NCBI RefSeq assembly: GCF_946222605.1
Contig: NZ_CAMIIE010000006.1
Location: 1-64,000 of the forward strand
Length of the DNA stretch: 64,000 nt
Origin: an uncultured Acidocella sp.
GTDB taxonomy: Bacteria; Pseudomonadota; Alphaproteobacteria; Acetobacterales; Acetobacteraceae
Direction of reading: 5' to 3'
Part shown: piece after piece, positions 35,846 through 47,503 of the stretch
How positions within the stretch are numbered: position 1 is the stretch's first letter
Layout: the number at the start of each line of letters is the position of its first letter
Program-made: the position numbers and the translations under genes
The notes under the pieces: model-generated
The model's database searches: none
What the model saw: only the letters and a program-made list of their open reading frames with translations
Told to the model about the DNA's origin: nothing

Positions 35846-37138
35846 TCAGGGCGCGGGCCGTGCCGGGGATATCCGCCCGGCCTTGTTGCGGTCGAAATCC
35901 TTCTCCAGGATCGAGACGATGATGGTTCCCAGACTGTTGCCGATGATATTCAGCAGCGCACGCGGCGGGTTCACGAAACGGTCCACGCCGAGCAGCAGCA
36001 CGATGCCCGCCAAGGGGATCGTGTTCATGCTGGCCAAGGTCGCCGCCAGGGTCACGAACCCGGCCCCCGCCACGCCGGCCGAGCCTTTCGAGGTAAGCAT
36101 CAGCACCAGCAGGATCACCGCTTCCTGCCCGAACGTCAGCGGTGTTCCTGTGGCCTGGGCGATGAACAGCGCCGCCAGCGAAAGATAGATCGCGGTGCCG
36201 TCGGCATTGAAGGTGATTCCCGCCGGCATCACCAGCCCGACCACAGTTTTCGGGCAACCGATCGTCTCCAGTTTCTGCATCACTTGCGGCAGCACCGCTT
36301 CGGAGGCGGAGGTGCTGAAGACGATGATCAGCTCCTCGCGCAGATAGGCCAGCAGAGGCAACAGCCGCAGCCCCGCCATGCGCGCCACCAACCCGAGAAC
36401 GACCAACACGAACACCGCCGAGGCACCGTAGCAGCAGGCGACAAACTCACCCAGCGCCACCACACTACCCAGGCCGTATTTTCCGATGGTGAAGGCCATG
36501 CCGCCAAAGGCCGCAAGCGGGGCAAGATACATCACGATGCGCACAATGCTGAACAAGGCTGAGGCCAGCTGGTCGAGCACATCCACCATCTTGCTCACGC
36601 GCTCGCGCAACTGCGCCAGCGCCACCCCGAACAGCACCGCGAACAGGATCACCTGCAGCATCTCGTTCTGGGCAAAAGCCTCGGTGATGCTGGAAGGAAT
36701 CAAATTGAGCAGAAAGCTTTGGAGGCTGAGATCATGTGCGCTATGCGCGTAGCCGGCAACGAGATTGGCATTGAGCGAAGCGGGGTCGACATGCATGCCG
36801 GTGCCGGGATGAAAAATCTGCGCGGTGAAAACGCCGATCAGCAGCGACACCGTCGAGAGAATTTCGAAATAGATGATCGCCTTGATGCCGACGCGCCCAA
36901 CCTCGCGCAGATCCCCCATACGGGCGATGCCGACCGCGACGGTCAGAAAAATCACTGGTGCCAGCAGCATTCGGATCAGTTTGATGAAGCCGGCGGCCAG
37001 GAACGAGGTCTGCGCGCCGAAATGCGGCCAGACGATGCCGACCAACACCCCCAGCACCGCGCCGATGAGCACCTGCAGCCAAAGCGGCATCCATGTTTTG
37101 CCGGGCTGTCCGGCCGTTTTGAGGGCGCCCTCCGCCAT
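35846..37138 (-). CDS. C4-dicarboxylate:cation symporter (DctA-type)
   Basis: 430 residues with about eight membrane segments and two hairpins, the DAACS family fold. VGLVMPAGITFNADGTAIYL and the Ser-rich SASEAVLPQVMQKL (re-entrant hairpin) are hallmarks of glutamate/dicarboxylate transporters. The pattern is nearer to DctA than to GltP. Placed directly behind the D-tartrate dehydratase gene (84-bp gap), it likely imports tartrate or other C4-dicarboxylates. Confidence 0.9.
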   Translation of the reverse strand: MAEGALKTAGQPGKTWMPLWLQVLIGAVLGVLVGIVWPHFGAQTSFLAAGFIKLIRMLLAPVIFLTVAVGIARMGDLREVGRVGIKAIIYFEILSTVSLLIGVFTAQIFHPGTGMHVDPASLNANLVAGYAHSAHDLSLQSFLLNLIPSSITEAFAQNEMLQVILFAVLFGVALAQLRERVSKMVDVLDQLASALFSIVRIVMYLAPLAAFGGMAFTIGKYGLGSVVALGEFVACCYGASAVFVLVVLGLVARMAGLRLLPLLAYLREELIIVFSTSASEAVLPQVMQKLETIGCPKTVVGLVMPAGITFNADGTAIYLSLAALFIAQATGTPLTFGQEAVILLVLMLTSKGSAGVAGAGFVTLAATLASMNTIPLAGIVLLLGVDRFVNPPRALLNIIGNSLGTIIVSILEKDFDRNKAGRISPARPAP

Positions 37139-37222
37139 GATGTTTCCTCTCTTTTTTAATGTCTTGGACGATTTGTACCGGTGCCGGTGCCGGTGCCGCG
37201 GCGGGCGGCACCGGCGGCGGCG

Positions 37223-38422
37223 TCAGGTGCCGAGCTCGGACATCACCTTGTAAAGATCGCTCTTGCCTTCAAAGCCGATGCCAGGCAGCGGTGGGATGGT
37301 CACATAACCATTTTCCACCCGCACTCCATCAGGAAAGCCGCCGAAGGGCTGGAACAGATCCGGATAAGATTCGTTACCGCCCAGCCCCAAGCCGGCCGCG
37401 ATGGCGAGCGACATCTGGTGACCGCCATGCGGGATGCAGCGCGTGGCCGACCAGCCAGACTCCTCCAACATCTTCAGCGTGCGCATATATTCCACAAGTC
37501 CGTAGCTCAGCGCGCAATCGAACTGCAGCCAGTCAATGTCTTTGCGCATTCCTCCATAGCGGATCAAATTGCGCGCATCCTGCATCGAGAACAGGTCTTC
37601 GCCGGTGGCCATCGGCTTGGCGTAATGCTGCGCCAGTTCGGCCTGCAGTTCGTAGTCCAGCGGATCACCTGGCTCCTCGTACCAAAACAGGCCGTAGGCC
37701 GACATTGCTTTAGCGTAGGCAATCGCGGTTGACGTGTCGAAACGGCCATTCGCGTCCACAGCGAGCTGGCAGCCGCTGGGCAGGATGCCGAGCACAGCTT
37801 CAATCCGGCGCAGATCCTCTTTCAAAGTCACCCCGCCGATTTTCATCTTCACAACATTATAGCCGCGATCGAGATAGCTGCGCATTTCAGCGATTAGCTG
37901 ATCATCGCCTTTGTCCGGGTAATAATAACCGCCAGCGGCATAGACGAAGATTTTTGGATTGGCTGTCCGCCCGTGGCTATCCGCCAGAAATTGATAAAGC
38001 GGTTTGCCGGCAATCTTTGCCGTTGCGTCCCATACCGCCATGTCGATGGTGCCCATGGCGACCGAGCGCTCTCCGTGCCCGCCAGGCTTCTCATTCTTGA
38101 ACATGGTCTCCCAGATTTTATGCGGGTCCAGATTATCTCCGCCCTCGTTCAGCAATACCTTCGGCTCGGCTTCCAGCAGGCGCGGAATGAAGCGGTCGCG
38201 CATCAGCGCTCCCTGGCCGTAGCGGCCGTTGGAATTGAAGCCATAGCCCACGACGGGCTTGCCGTCGCGGATCACGTCCGTGACGACGGCTACTAGGCTC
38301 AGGGTCATTTTGCGGAAATCGATATAGGCATTAGCGATGGGTGAGGAGATCGGGAAGGTACGTTCCCGGATTTCGACGATACGCAATATTTCCTCCTGTG
38401 TGGCAACAGAAGCATTAGCCAC
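37223..38422 (-). CDS. tarD: D(-)-tartrate dehydratase
   Basis: 399 residues, mandelate racemase/enolase superfamily. ISSPIANAYIDFRKMTLSLV, GYGFNSNGRYGQG, VVKMKIGG (catalytic Lys), LAVDANGRF (metal Asp), WYEEPGDPLDYELQ (metal Glu), ATGEDLF (metal Glu) and CIPHGGHQMS (catalytic His) match Bradyrhizobium D-tartrate dehydratase closely from memory; the long colinear similarity makes this more specific than a generic family call. Product is oxaloacetate. The operon with a dicarboxylate carrier supports growth on D-tartrate. Confidence 0.9.
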   Translation of the reverse strand: MANASVATQEEILRIVEIRERTFPISSPIANAYIDFRKMTLSLVAVVTDVIRDGKPVVGYGFNSNGRYGQGALMRDRFIPRLLEAEPKVLLNEGGDNLDPHKIWETMFKNEKPGGHGERSVAMGTIDMAVWDATAKIAGKPLYQFLADSHGRTANPKIFVYAAGGYYYPDKGDDQLIAEMRSYLDRGYNVVKMKIGGVTLKEDLRRIEAVLGILPSGCQLAVDANGRFDTSTAIAYAKAMSAYGLFWYEEPGDPLDYELQAELAQHYAKPMATGEDLFSMQDARNLIRYGGMRKDIDWLQFDCALSYGLVEYMRTLKMLEESGWSATRCIPHGGHQMSLAIAAGLGLGGNESYPDLFQPFGGFPDGVRVENGYVTIPPLPGIGFEGKSDLYKVMSELGT

Positions 38423-38509
38423 ACCTGGCCACTTCCTGGCTAATGCCGATCTTCTATCATGCTAGGCAAAATCGGCATCGGAGACACATTTAGTACCGCT
38501 GGAGGAGAC

Positions 38510-38572
38510 ATGAACGACAAGGGCCGCAAGCAGGAATTGCGCACGTTACAGTGCTTTAGCATCAGGTGGTAG
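38510..38572 (+). other. Broken gene start with strong ribosome site
   Basis: GGAGGAG stands just before an ATG that opens only a 20-codon frame (MNDKGRKQELRTLQCFSIRW, stop at 38570). A strong ribosome site, divergent from tarD, before such a short frame suggests that the 5' end of a former gene has been cut off; a leader peptide is a less likely alternative. Confidence 0.35.
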
Positions 38573-38623
38573 CTTCCAATCCACTCCGGTCAGGTTAACC
38601 TACAGAGCGATTGCAAACAGATA

Positions 38624-38974
38624 ATGAGATGTAAAATGCTAGATCTAGATGGCAAGAAGTTCGCATTGATCAGTAACACTGCGGGGAATGCCTCCGCGGG
38701 TGAAACAATATTTACGTTCCAACAAAGTGACCAAGCGGTTCGTGCGACCTACGAAGGGGGCGGCGTGGTGCTAGGAGCAATTATCGGCCAAATAGAAAGC
38801 GAAAACCGATTAAATGTTCTTTTCCAACAAGTTACCAGTGACGGTAAACTTTGCGGAGGTGAAGGCAGAATGGATGTCAGAGTGAGTAGCGATGGGAAGC
38901 TTCAGTTCATTGATGATTGGCGCTTTACTATTAACGGCCAAGAGGAAGGCAGAGCAATTTGGCAAGAGCTGTAA
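38624..38974 (+). CDS. Small hypothetical protein
   Basis: 116 residues; a start at 38636 is equally possible. Beta-rich sequence with TYEGGGVVLGAIIGQIE, FQQVTSDGKLCGGEGRMDV and DDWRFTINGQEEGRAIW. This pattern occurs in short proteins often (doubtfully) annotated as N-acetylglutamate synthase; no enzymatic motif is present. Codon use is noticeably more AT-rich than in its neighbours, suggesting recent acquisition. No partner genes. Confidence 0.6.
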   Translation: MRCKMLDLDGKKFALISNTAGNASAGETIFTFQQSDQAVRATYEGGGVVLGAIIGQIESENRLNVLFQQVTSDGKLCGGEGRMDVRVSSDGKLQFIDDWRFTINGQEEGRAIWQEL

Positions 38975-39287
38975 GGTCAACTCAATTGGACGAGATGAAC
39001 GGTAGAGCAGGTCGACAGGCGGATACTGGATTTCTACGAAGGGGACGTTGGCTTTGGGTATCTGCGCCCGGATTAGCCGGGATGGACGGAGCATGGCCGA
39101 TAGCCTGCATCAACGGTCGGCTTCAGTACTGCTTAGTGACGGGAGCGTCCACTGCTGAGCATCTTGCTGGGAGCCTCAAATAACCACATTGGGCGCAAGA
39201 GCCCCCTTTGGAGGCCCCTACCTTCCTGGCGTGGGAATGTCCGGTTTCAGGCGGCAGGCCAGAGCGCCTGAAGGACCAGGTTGGGCG
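38975..39287. other. Intergenic region, no supported gene
   Basis: About 310 bp between the hypothetical gene and the 3' end of the integrase gene. Short frames only; the stretch may contain the attachment site of the integrase's element, but no repeat of it was recognised. Confidence 0.35.
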
Positions 39288-40814
39288 CTAACCAGACAAA
39301 CGATTACTGCCTGCCGCTATCCTCCTCCCCTTCAAATCAAACGGCGCTTTCACAGATGTCACCATCAAAACCGCCTCCTGCTCCGACAGCGCACGGCCAT
39401 ATCCGGCACCGACCGATCCCCCTTCATGGCCAAACACTTTATTCGCGAGCTCATCGCCAATATTCGCGGCCCGTAGCATCTGCCTGAAGCTATGCCGGAG
39501 CGAGTAAAGCACCAGATCCGGGCTCTCCAGCACGTGTTCCCCAATATAGCGATTCAAATATTTCGACCACGCCGCGCCCGAGCGCGGGTTGTCAGCAAGC
39601 TCCAAAAGCCCTCGCCCCGCTTCAGCCTGCCGCTTCGCCCATCCCAATATCCCCATCTGGATCAATTCCGGGATCAACGGCACCAATCGCGCTGCAGCCC
39701 GCGTTTTCTTGCCGGATTGGCGCAAATCCAAACACCAAACCTCTCCAACTTGGACAAGCTTCGCCGGCGCCGTTGCAATTTCTTTGGTCCGCGCACCAGT
39801 GAAAGCCGCTAGCGCCAGGAACCAGGCTGCCGCCTCATCGCTCTGGCTTAAAGTCCGCTCCATAAACAGCGGGCTGCTGAACAACCGGCGCAACTCGTCA
39901 ACCGTGAACGCCCGCCGATTATCAACACCCATCCGTTCCTCATGCGTCTTATCGCGCCCTTTCACCCCGCCGAAACGGTCATCCTCGACATACCCCGCCT
40001 CAACCGCCCAGCTCATGAAAATCTTCACGTGATTCAGCATACGCACGATACTGGCATGGCTCAGCTTACCGCCGCGCCCGCTATCCATATCTCGCAAATG
40101 ATCGGCAAAAAGCTTCAGGTCGCCGCGCCGGATTTCGGCAATGGGCTTGTCGCCTATCAGCCTACGCCAGTGGTCAAACGCATGATTATAACTCCAGACC
40201 GTCTTGTCGGTGAGCCCAGGCTTGTCAGCCAGAAATTCATCCGTGAGGCTATGCCAGGGTGGCGAAACCTCCACCTCAGGCGCTGGAGGCACATTATCAA
40301 CCACGGTTTCGGCCCGCACTGACGTCATGAAGCTCCCCGGGTTTGCCACAAATCGCGGTACCTCCATCTCATTATAAGGAGTCATTGGCTCAGCCTCCTG
40401 AAAGGCCACCCCGGTCCGCCAACCTTTCTGCACCCCGCCGGTCAGCGCGCGCAGCTCGGCCTGATATTGCGCCTGCAGCGCCGCCATCTCCTTTTCATGC
40501 TGGAGGCGCAGCTGGTCCAGACGCGCATGATAGTCACAGCCCAGACGAAACGCCGCATCCGCGAGAGCGTCAGCTCCCGTGGGCGGCATCTCCAGACTGT
40601 GCAGTGTGTCTCTCATCTTGAGACACAGCATGTGGAGAAACGGTGAAACCACCAAATATATTTTTGCAGCGCGCAGCTTCGCCTGCGCGGCATCGCGGGT
40701 CAGCAGCGAGGCGACCACATGCTCCCGGCCCAAAACAGCCCCCGCCAGAGGCGGCACGCGCAGCCGGAAATAATACCTTTCTCGACGTCTTTCGACGTAG
40801 GAACACAACGCCAT
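39288..40814 (-). CDS. Tyrosine recombinase (phage-type integrase)
   Basis: 508 residues from the ATG at 40814; the frame is open to 40874, but MALCSYVERRRERYYFRLRV is the usual start of integrases with a DUF6538-like N-terminal domain. A coiled region (about 120-150) precedes the core-binding SAM-like domain (WSYNHAFDHWRRLIGDKPI). Catalytic motifs: FTGARTKEIA (Arg), LYSLRHSFRQMLR (His-x-x-Arg), GYGRAL (Tyr). It lies at the distal end of the CRISPR array and may have brought in the adjacent DNA. A decayed second copy of its 5' end lies at 17640-17690. Confidence 0.88.
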   Translation of the reverse strand: MALCSYVERRRERYYFRLRVPPLAGAVLGREHVVASLLTRDAAQAKLRAAKIYLVVSPFLHMLCLKMRDTLHSLEMPPTGADALADAAFRLGCDYHARLDQLRLQHEKEMAALQAQYQAELRALTGGVQKGWRTGVAFQEAEPMTPYNEMEVPRFVANPGSFMTSVRAETVVDNVPPAPEVEVSPPWHSLTDEFLADKPGLTDKTVWSYNHAFDHWRRLIGDKPIAEIRRGDLKLFADHLRDMDSGRGGKLSHASIVRMLNHVKIFMSWAVEAGYVEDDRFGGVKGRDKTHEERMGVDNRRAFTVDELRRLFSSPLFMERTLSQSDEAAAWFLALAAFTGARTKEIATAPAKLVQVGEVWCLDLRQSGKKTRAAARLVPLIPELIQMGILGWAKRQAEAGRGLLELADNPRSGAAWSKYLNRYIGEHVLESPDLVLYSLRHSFRQMLRAANIGDELANKVFGHEGGSVGAGYGRALSEQEAVLMVTSVKAPFDLKGRRIAAGSNRLSG

Positions 40815-41372
40815 TTCTGTCGTCCCCAGGTGGCACAAGCGTGTGTCACAAACGGGGGACGACATCCAAAACATCTAGCAATATCAATATCTTGGAAATC
40901 ATGGCGTGCCATTCGCCATGAATGTGATAACTGGAAGGCGTTGAATTCATTATGAAAAAATTTTCGACTGATACGCCTCACCTGAACTTACCCGCAATAC
41001 GTCCTTTTCGAAAATCCATGTGAACCATGAAATTACTTTATAACTGGCGCGTTTTTTGACGTAAAAGACGATTGGACGCGGTGTGAAACGGCGATATTCT
41101 GCCCACCGAGCCCAGCTATTTCGGCTGGCGCAATTGTGGGGTTCCGGCAGGCCCCATCACCGCGTCTGTTTGCTCAAGCGCTTTGTGTAACGACGACCGC
41201 ACGTCGCAGGCTGCTTCAAGCCCGCCGCCGCCGCCCTCCCCGCCGGAATGCCAAGCTGGTTATCGCTCCTGCGACAAGCAGAAGAGCCGGCGCCCCAACT
41301 CGATGATTGTCCGTTGCAAGCACAGGGGTTGCTCCAGAATGGCTTTTCAACCACTCAAGCACGGCTTGGTTC
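40815..41372. other. Intergenic region between integrase and CRISPR array
   Basis: About 560 bp: the AT-rich promoter side of the integrase gene (40830-41060), then GC-rich DNA up to the degenerate terminal repeat. Short frames near 41157-41372 are not convincing genes. Further decayed repeats were looked for left of 41373 and not seen. Confidence 0.4.
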
Positions 41373-44300
41373 AGGTGCATCCCCGCGTGGGCGGGGAACG
41401 CCAAGCCCGGCTGCTGGAACACAAGATCACCACCGGTTCATCCCCGCGTGGGCGGGGAACGCATCTATGGGGTGGTTGATGAGACCTTCAGCGGCGGTTC
41501 ATCCCCGCGTGGGCGGGGAACGCGCGGGCGTGTCCGGCGCGCTGAGCAATGCCACCGGTTCATCCCCGCGTGGGCGGGGAACGCGCGCTGAAGGGCTGCA
41601 GCATGATTCCCGGCTGCGGTTCATCCCCGCGTGGGCGGGGAACGCATCAGCTTGACCGCCAGCCGGGTATCGATCGTCGGTTCATCCCCGCGTGGGCGGG
41701 GAACGCGGGTCAACCCAGCCACGGCCCGGACCAATCCACGGTTCATCCCCGCGTGGACGGGGAACGCTCCGCCATGCGCGCGGTCAGCACCCATAAAGCC
41801 GGTTCATCCCCGCGTGGGCGGGGAACGCTTGGAGAGCAGCAATCCATTGGTCTCGGCGAGCGGTTCATCCCCGCGTGGGCGGGGAACGCTGGCTCTGGCA
41901 AGATATCGCGCCGCCGGAACGCGGTTCATCCCCGCGTGGGCGGGGAACGCGGCTTCGATAACGACAAATGGGCGGCAAGGTGCGGTTCATCCCCGCGTGG
42001 GCGGGGAACGCAGGTGGTGCGACAATGCCCGCGTAAGGGTGGACGGTTCATCCCCGCGTGGGCGGGGAACGCCCGCCGAAGATCGATCCCGGCATGGACC
42101 CCATCGGTTCATCCCCGCGTGGGCGGGGAACGCGCGATTGATAACGGGCTGCGCACGGCTGTGATCGGTTCATCCCCGCGTGGGCGGGGAACGCTCGAGC
42201 TGCGCCTGGCTCAACTGCCCCTCGGCCGGTTCATCCCCGCGTGGGCGGGGAACGCCCCATGATTTCCTGGCCGGACATGCCGGCGAACGGTTCATCCCCG
42301 CGTGGGCGGGGAACGCATTGAAAGGCGCGGCTGCAATTTGACGGCTGCCGGTTCATCCCCGCGTGGGCGGGGAACGCGGGCCAACCGAATCCCATCCCGC
42401 GCCCTATTTCGGTTCATCCCCGCGTGGGCGGGGAACGCAGGTCACCATCGCGCGTTCGTCGCTCGGCCGGCGGTTCATCCCCGCGTGGGCGGGGAACGCT
42501 GGGCCGCAACATTACAACAACTGTAATTTAACGGTTCATCCCCGCGTGGGCGGGGAACGCTGGGAACAATTGGCTGAGGGACGTTCCCATGTCGGTTCAT
42601 CCCCGCGTGGGCGGGGAACGCCGCCGCCCTCGCCAAAGCCCGTGGAGAAACACCGGTTCATCCCCGCGTGGGCGGGGAACGCCAGCGCTGGCCGGACGCG
42701 GCGTTTAGGTGATCCGGTTCATCCCCGCGTGGGCGGGGAACGCGCGATCTGGACGCAATGCGATGACCGTGGCGTCGGTTCATCCCCGCGTGGGCGGGGA
42801 ACGCATGGTCATGGCACCCTGGATCGCCTGCGTGGTCGGTTCATCCCCGCGTGGGCGGGGAACGCAAACGGCAGCCGTGCCACCTGAAAAATTTACCCGG
42901 TTCATCCCCGCGTGGGCGGGGAACGCCCCATGGGGTTGATCGCTTTCATGTCGCGGTCCGGTTCATCCCCGCGTGGGCGGGGAACGCAGCTTGGGTGAAA
43001 AACTCATACCCAAGATAGACGGTTCATCCCCGCGTGGGCGGGGAACGCGATGCGCATGTACTCATCCGGAATTGCCGTCTCGGTTCATCCCCGCGTGGGC
43101 GGGGAACGCGGTGCAGGATGTGCGCGAGCGCATTAAAGACACGGTTCATCCCCGCGTGGGCGGGGAACGCATCCCACCCCAAATTGGCGCGGTGGCGCCT
43201 ACCGGTTCATCCCCGCGTGGGCGGGGAACGCGAACAAATCGTTTGCCCCGATCTCGTCCATCTCGGTTCATCCCCGCGTGGGCGGGGAACGCTGGGCCAA
43301 ACAGGGGCCGGATGATCTCGCGCCCGGTTCATCCCCGCGTGGGCGGGGAACGCCGGTTCAGGCAAATCAGACACCGGCATATTTCCGGTTCATCCCCGCG
43401 TGGGCGGGGAACGCCCCACATCGAGAAGCCCGTACACGTCCCAACGCGGTTCATCCCCGCGTGGGCGGGGAACGCGGTGATGCTCGGCTCAGCGGTGGAG
43501 ATAACCTCGGTTCATCCCCGCGTGGGCGGGGAACGCGCAGCAACGATTTCACTTGGCCAGCCTGGGCCAGGTTCATCCCCGCGTGGGCGGGGAACGCCTC
43601 AGAAACAGTCAGTTTGCGGAGTATCACCCCGGTTCATCCCCGCGTGGGCGGGGAACGCAGGACGATCTCGACCGGGAGGTGTTCAAGTTTCGGTTCATCC
43701 CCGCGTGGGCGGGGAACGCAGATGGCGCGCGACCTACGGATGCCGTCGCGACGGTTCATCCCCGCGTGGGCGGGGAACGCACGATCAGCATCACGGAATT
43801 CCAGATCACCCGCGGTTCATCCCCGCGTGGGCGGGGAACGCCTACCAGAATCATTCAAAAAACATCCATGGATCGGTTCATCCCCGCGTGGGCGGGGAAC
43901 GCGTGACGACACCTTGACCATTGGCGCCGGGCTTCGGTTCATCCCCGCGTGGGCGGGGAACGCACGGCCGGGGCGGAAGCCGCCGGCAGCTGCGGCGGTT
44001 CATCCCCGCGTGGGCGGGGAACGCTGGAGCGGATCATGCGCGAAATAGCTCATGATCGGTTCATCCCCGCGTGGGCGGGGAACGCGATTTCTCCCGGCAG
44101 ATGAAGGGGAGGCGCGCCGGTTCATCCCCGCGTGGGCGGGGAACGCTCTAAATCCGGCCACGCTTACAAACTTGCCTGCGGTTCATCCCCGCGTGGGCGG
44201 GGAACGCCGACGCGCGCACATCCAACACGATGGCGACGACGGTTCATCCCCGCGTGGGCGGGGAACGCAAGGATTTCGCGGCTCGTATGACGTGAGCACG

Positions 44301-45488
44301 CGGTTCATCCCCGCGTGGGCGGGGAACGCAATTTCGTGCGGAAGGAGGGTTGAGCCGTGACCGGTTCATCCCCGCGTGGGCGGGGAACGCGGACCTGAAG
44401 GCAAACTGGAATGGTGCGGAGGCGGTTCATCCCCGCGTGGGCGGGGAACGCTAACCCGCTTCCCGTGCGAACAGGGAAAGCACCGGTTCATCCCCGCGTG
44501 GGCGGGGAACGCCAGAGCGAAAAGAAATCGTTTCATTTGGGTTCCGGTTCATCCCCGCGTGGGCGGGGAACGCTCGTAGAGCAATTGCGCGCGAATTGCG
44601 TGGGCCGGTTCATCCCCGCGTGGGCGGGGAACGCTCCCTGACCAAGGGCGCGCAGCTCTGGAACAGCGGTTCATCCCCGCGTGGGCGGGGAACGCGCGTT
44701 GCTGGTCGGGCTCTCCTTGTCGAACATCGGTTCATCCCCGCGTGGGCGGGGAACGCATCGAATTTCCCGCCATTGTGGGCATAGATTTCGGTTCATCCCC
44801 GCGTGGGCGGGGAACGCTTAGAGGTAACGAAGATGGTAGGTACGAATGTCGGTTCATCCCCGCGTGGGCGGGGAACGCCAAGCGGGACAGCTTCCGATCC
44901 GGGTTATGGCCGGTTCATCCCCGCGTGGGCGGGGAACGCCGTGGCATTCTTAATCAGCGGAATGATCGCCGCGGTTCATCCCCGCGTGGGCGGGGAACGC
45001 CTGCACCAGGAAGCCGCCGGCAACACCGGTGCCGGTTCATCCCCGCGTGGGCGGGGAACGCGATATCCCCCGCGTGATCGATGTCAGCAGCCCCGGTTCA
45101 TCCCCGCGTGGGCGGGGAACGCTAGGGCTAGAACCACTCATTTGTTTTTCCTAACGGTTCATCCCCGCGTGGGCGGGGAACGCTTATATGTTGTTCGGAG
45201 GATCATCTAGCGCCACGGTTCATCCCCGCGTGGGCGGGGAACGCTGCTTGCCAACGCTCTTAGGTATTTTCTGTGCCGGTTCATCCCCGCGTGGGCGGGG
45301 AACGCGGTCAAGACCCTCCACCCGGCAACTGCTGCCCCGGTTCATCCCCGCGTGGGCGGGGAACGCATGAGCGGATCGCCGGCATCGGTCGGGAAGGCCG
45401 GTTCATCCCCGCGTGGGCGGGGAACGCGGCGATTCCTCGATCATCGGCGCCAGGCGCATCGGTTCATCCCCGCGTGGGCGGGGAACGC
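41373..45488 (-). CRISPR. Type I-E CRISPR array, 68 repeats
   Basis: 29-bp repeats separated by 32-bp spacers at an exact 61-bp period: 41373 and 45460 (first and last starts) differ by 67 x 61, giving 68 repeats and 67 spacers. In crRNA orientation the repeat begins GCGTTCCCCGCC and ends CGGGGATGAACCG, a typical I-E repeat with a GC stem. The leader-distal terminal repeat at 41373 differs at two positions; the repeat at 41739 has one internal change (GGGC to GGAC); the repeat at 43569 differs only at its last base. Spacers read by eye are all different, so the array appears to have grown without internal duplications. Transcription is inferred leftward from the leader. Confidence 0.98.
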
Positions 45489-45567
45489 TCTTCGCGTAGA
45501 CCATTGTTTTAGCACACAGATTCACAATTCAAAGAACTTACCGATTTTTAGCCCCCCAAAATGCTGG
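45489..45567 (-). promoter_or_regulatory. CRISPR leader
   Basis: 79 bp of AT-richer sequence between the cas2 stop and the first repeat. On the minus strand it contains TTGAAT and, 15 bases later, TAAAAC as possible promoter elements. Being next to the conserved repeats and cas2, opposite the degenerate end, it is the leader where new spacers are inserted. Confidence 0.75.
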
Positions 45568-46828
<1,261 letters not shown>

Positions 46829-46831
46829 GGC

Positions 46832-47503
46832 TCAAGCCCTACGGATAAGCATGAGCCCGCAGCCAAAAGCCTTCGCATGGCCAAAACCTTGCGCCAAAGC
46901 TGATAGGAAGGCTTCGGGAGAGGTCACACGCAACACGCCCTCGAACTCTAAAACACCGATTTTTCCTGGCTTTGCGCCCCGGCGCGGCAAAAACAGCTGG
47001 TCGTAGCCATCCACACTTAGCTCGGCCAGGACAAAGCCATGCTGCTTCCCCTGCGCATCCAACCAACTCCGCCCAGCGCTGGAGATAAGGCCAGGACGTA
47101 CCTCATCGCGTTCGCCCTTAGGAACGGGCTTGAGCGCTGCCATCACTACATCGGCACGCTTGCCCCGTGCGGCCCCTGGCGCCTTGAGGCTACGTGTGGC
47201 GTTCGCGCGCAGCGAGAAACGCAACAGATCATCTTCGGCCAAGCTTGGCGTAAATGCCTTGGTCTCCGCATCAAAAACCGGGCTTTCGCCAGGCGGACGG
47301 GGGGAAAGGATGTAGAATGTTCCTTGACCGTCCTCCCGCCATAAGAAGTCGCGTGTGGCCGCACGGTCGCCCGCAAACAGTGACCAAATGAGCTTGTGCA
47401 CCGCACCGACCCGGGCTGAGGTGGCCTTGGGCAAAAGCAGTTCGCCGATGGTTGCAATCGCCGGATCGCGCCGCAGCCGCGCGCGGGTGAGATAGAGCGT
47501 CAT
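46832..47503 (-). CDS. cas6e: crRNA endoribonuclease Cas6e
   Basis: 223 residues. MTLYLTRARLRRDP at the N-terminus and AVHKLIWSLFAGD, whose His corresponds to the catalytic His of E. coli Cas6e. The C-terminal FGHAKAFGCGLMLIRR contains the Gly-rich RAMP loop. It cuts the repeat hairpin and stays bound to the 3' handle in Cascade. Overlaps cas5 by four bases. Confidence 0.95.
   Translation of the reverse strand: MTLYLTRARLRRDPAIATIGELLLPKATSARVGAVHKLIWSLFAGDRAATRDFLWREDGQGTFYILSPRPPGESPVFDAETKAFTPSLAEDDLLRFSLRANATRSLKAPGAARGKRADVVMAALKPVPKGERDEVRPGLISSAGRSWLDAQGKQHGFVLAELSVDGYDQLFLPRRGAKPGKIGVLEFEGVLRVTSPEAFLSALAQGFGHAKAFGCGLMLIRRA

Noticed and set aside
41157..41372. Possible extra decayed CRISPR repeats left of the array
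   Set aside because: No 29-bp unit or 61-bp spacing could be recognised beyond the degenerate repeat at 41373.
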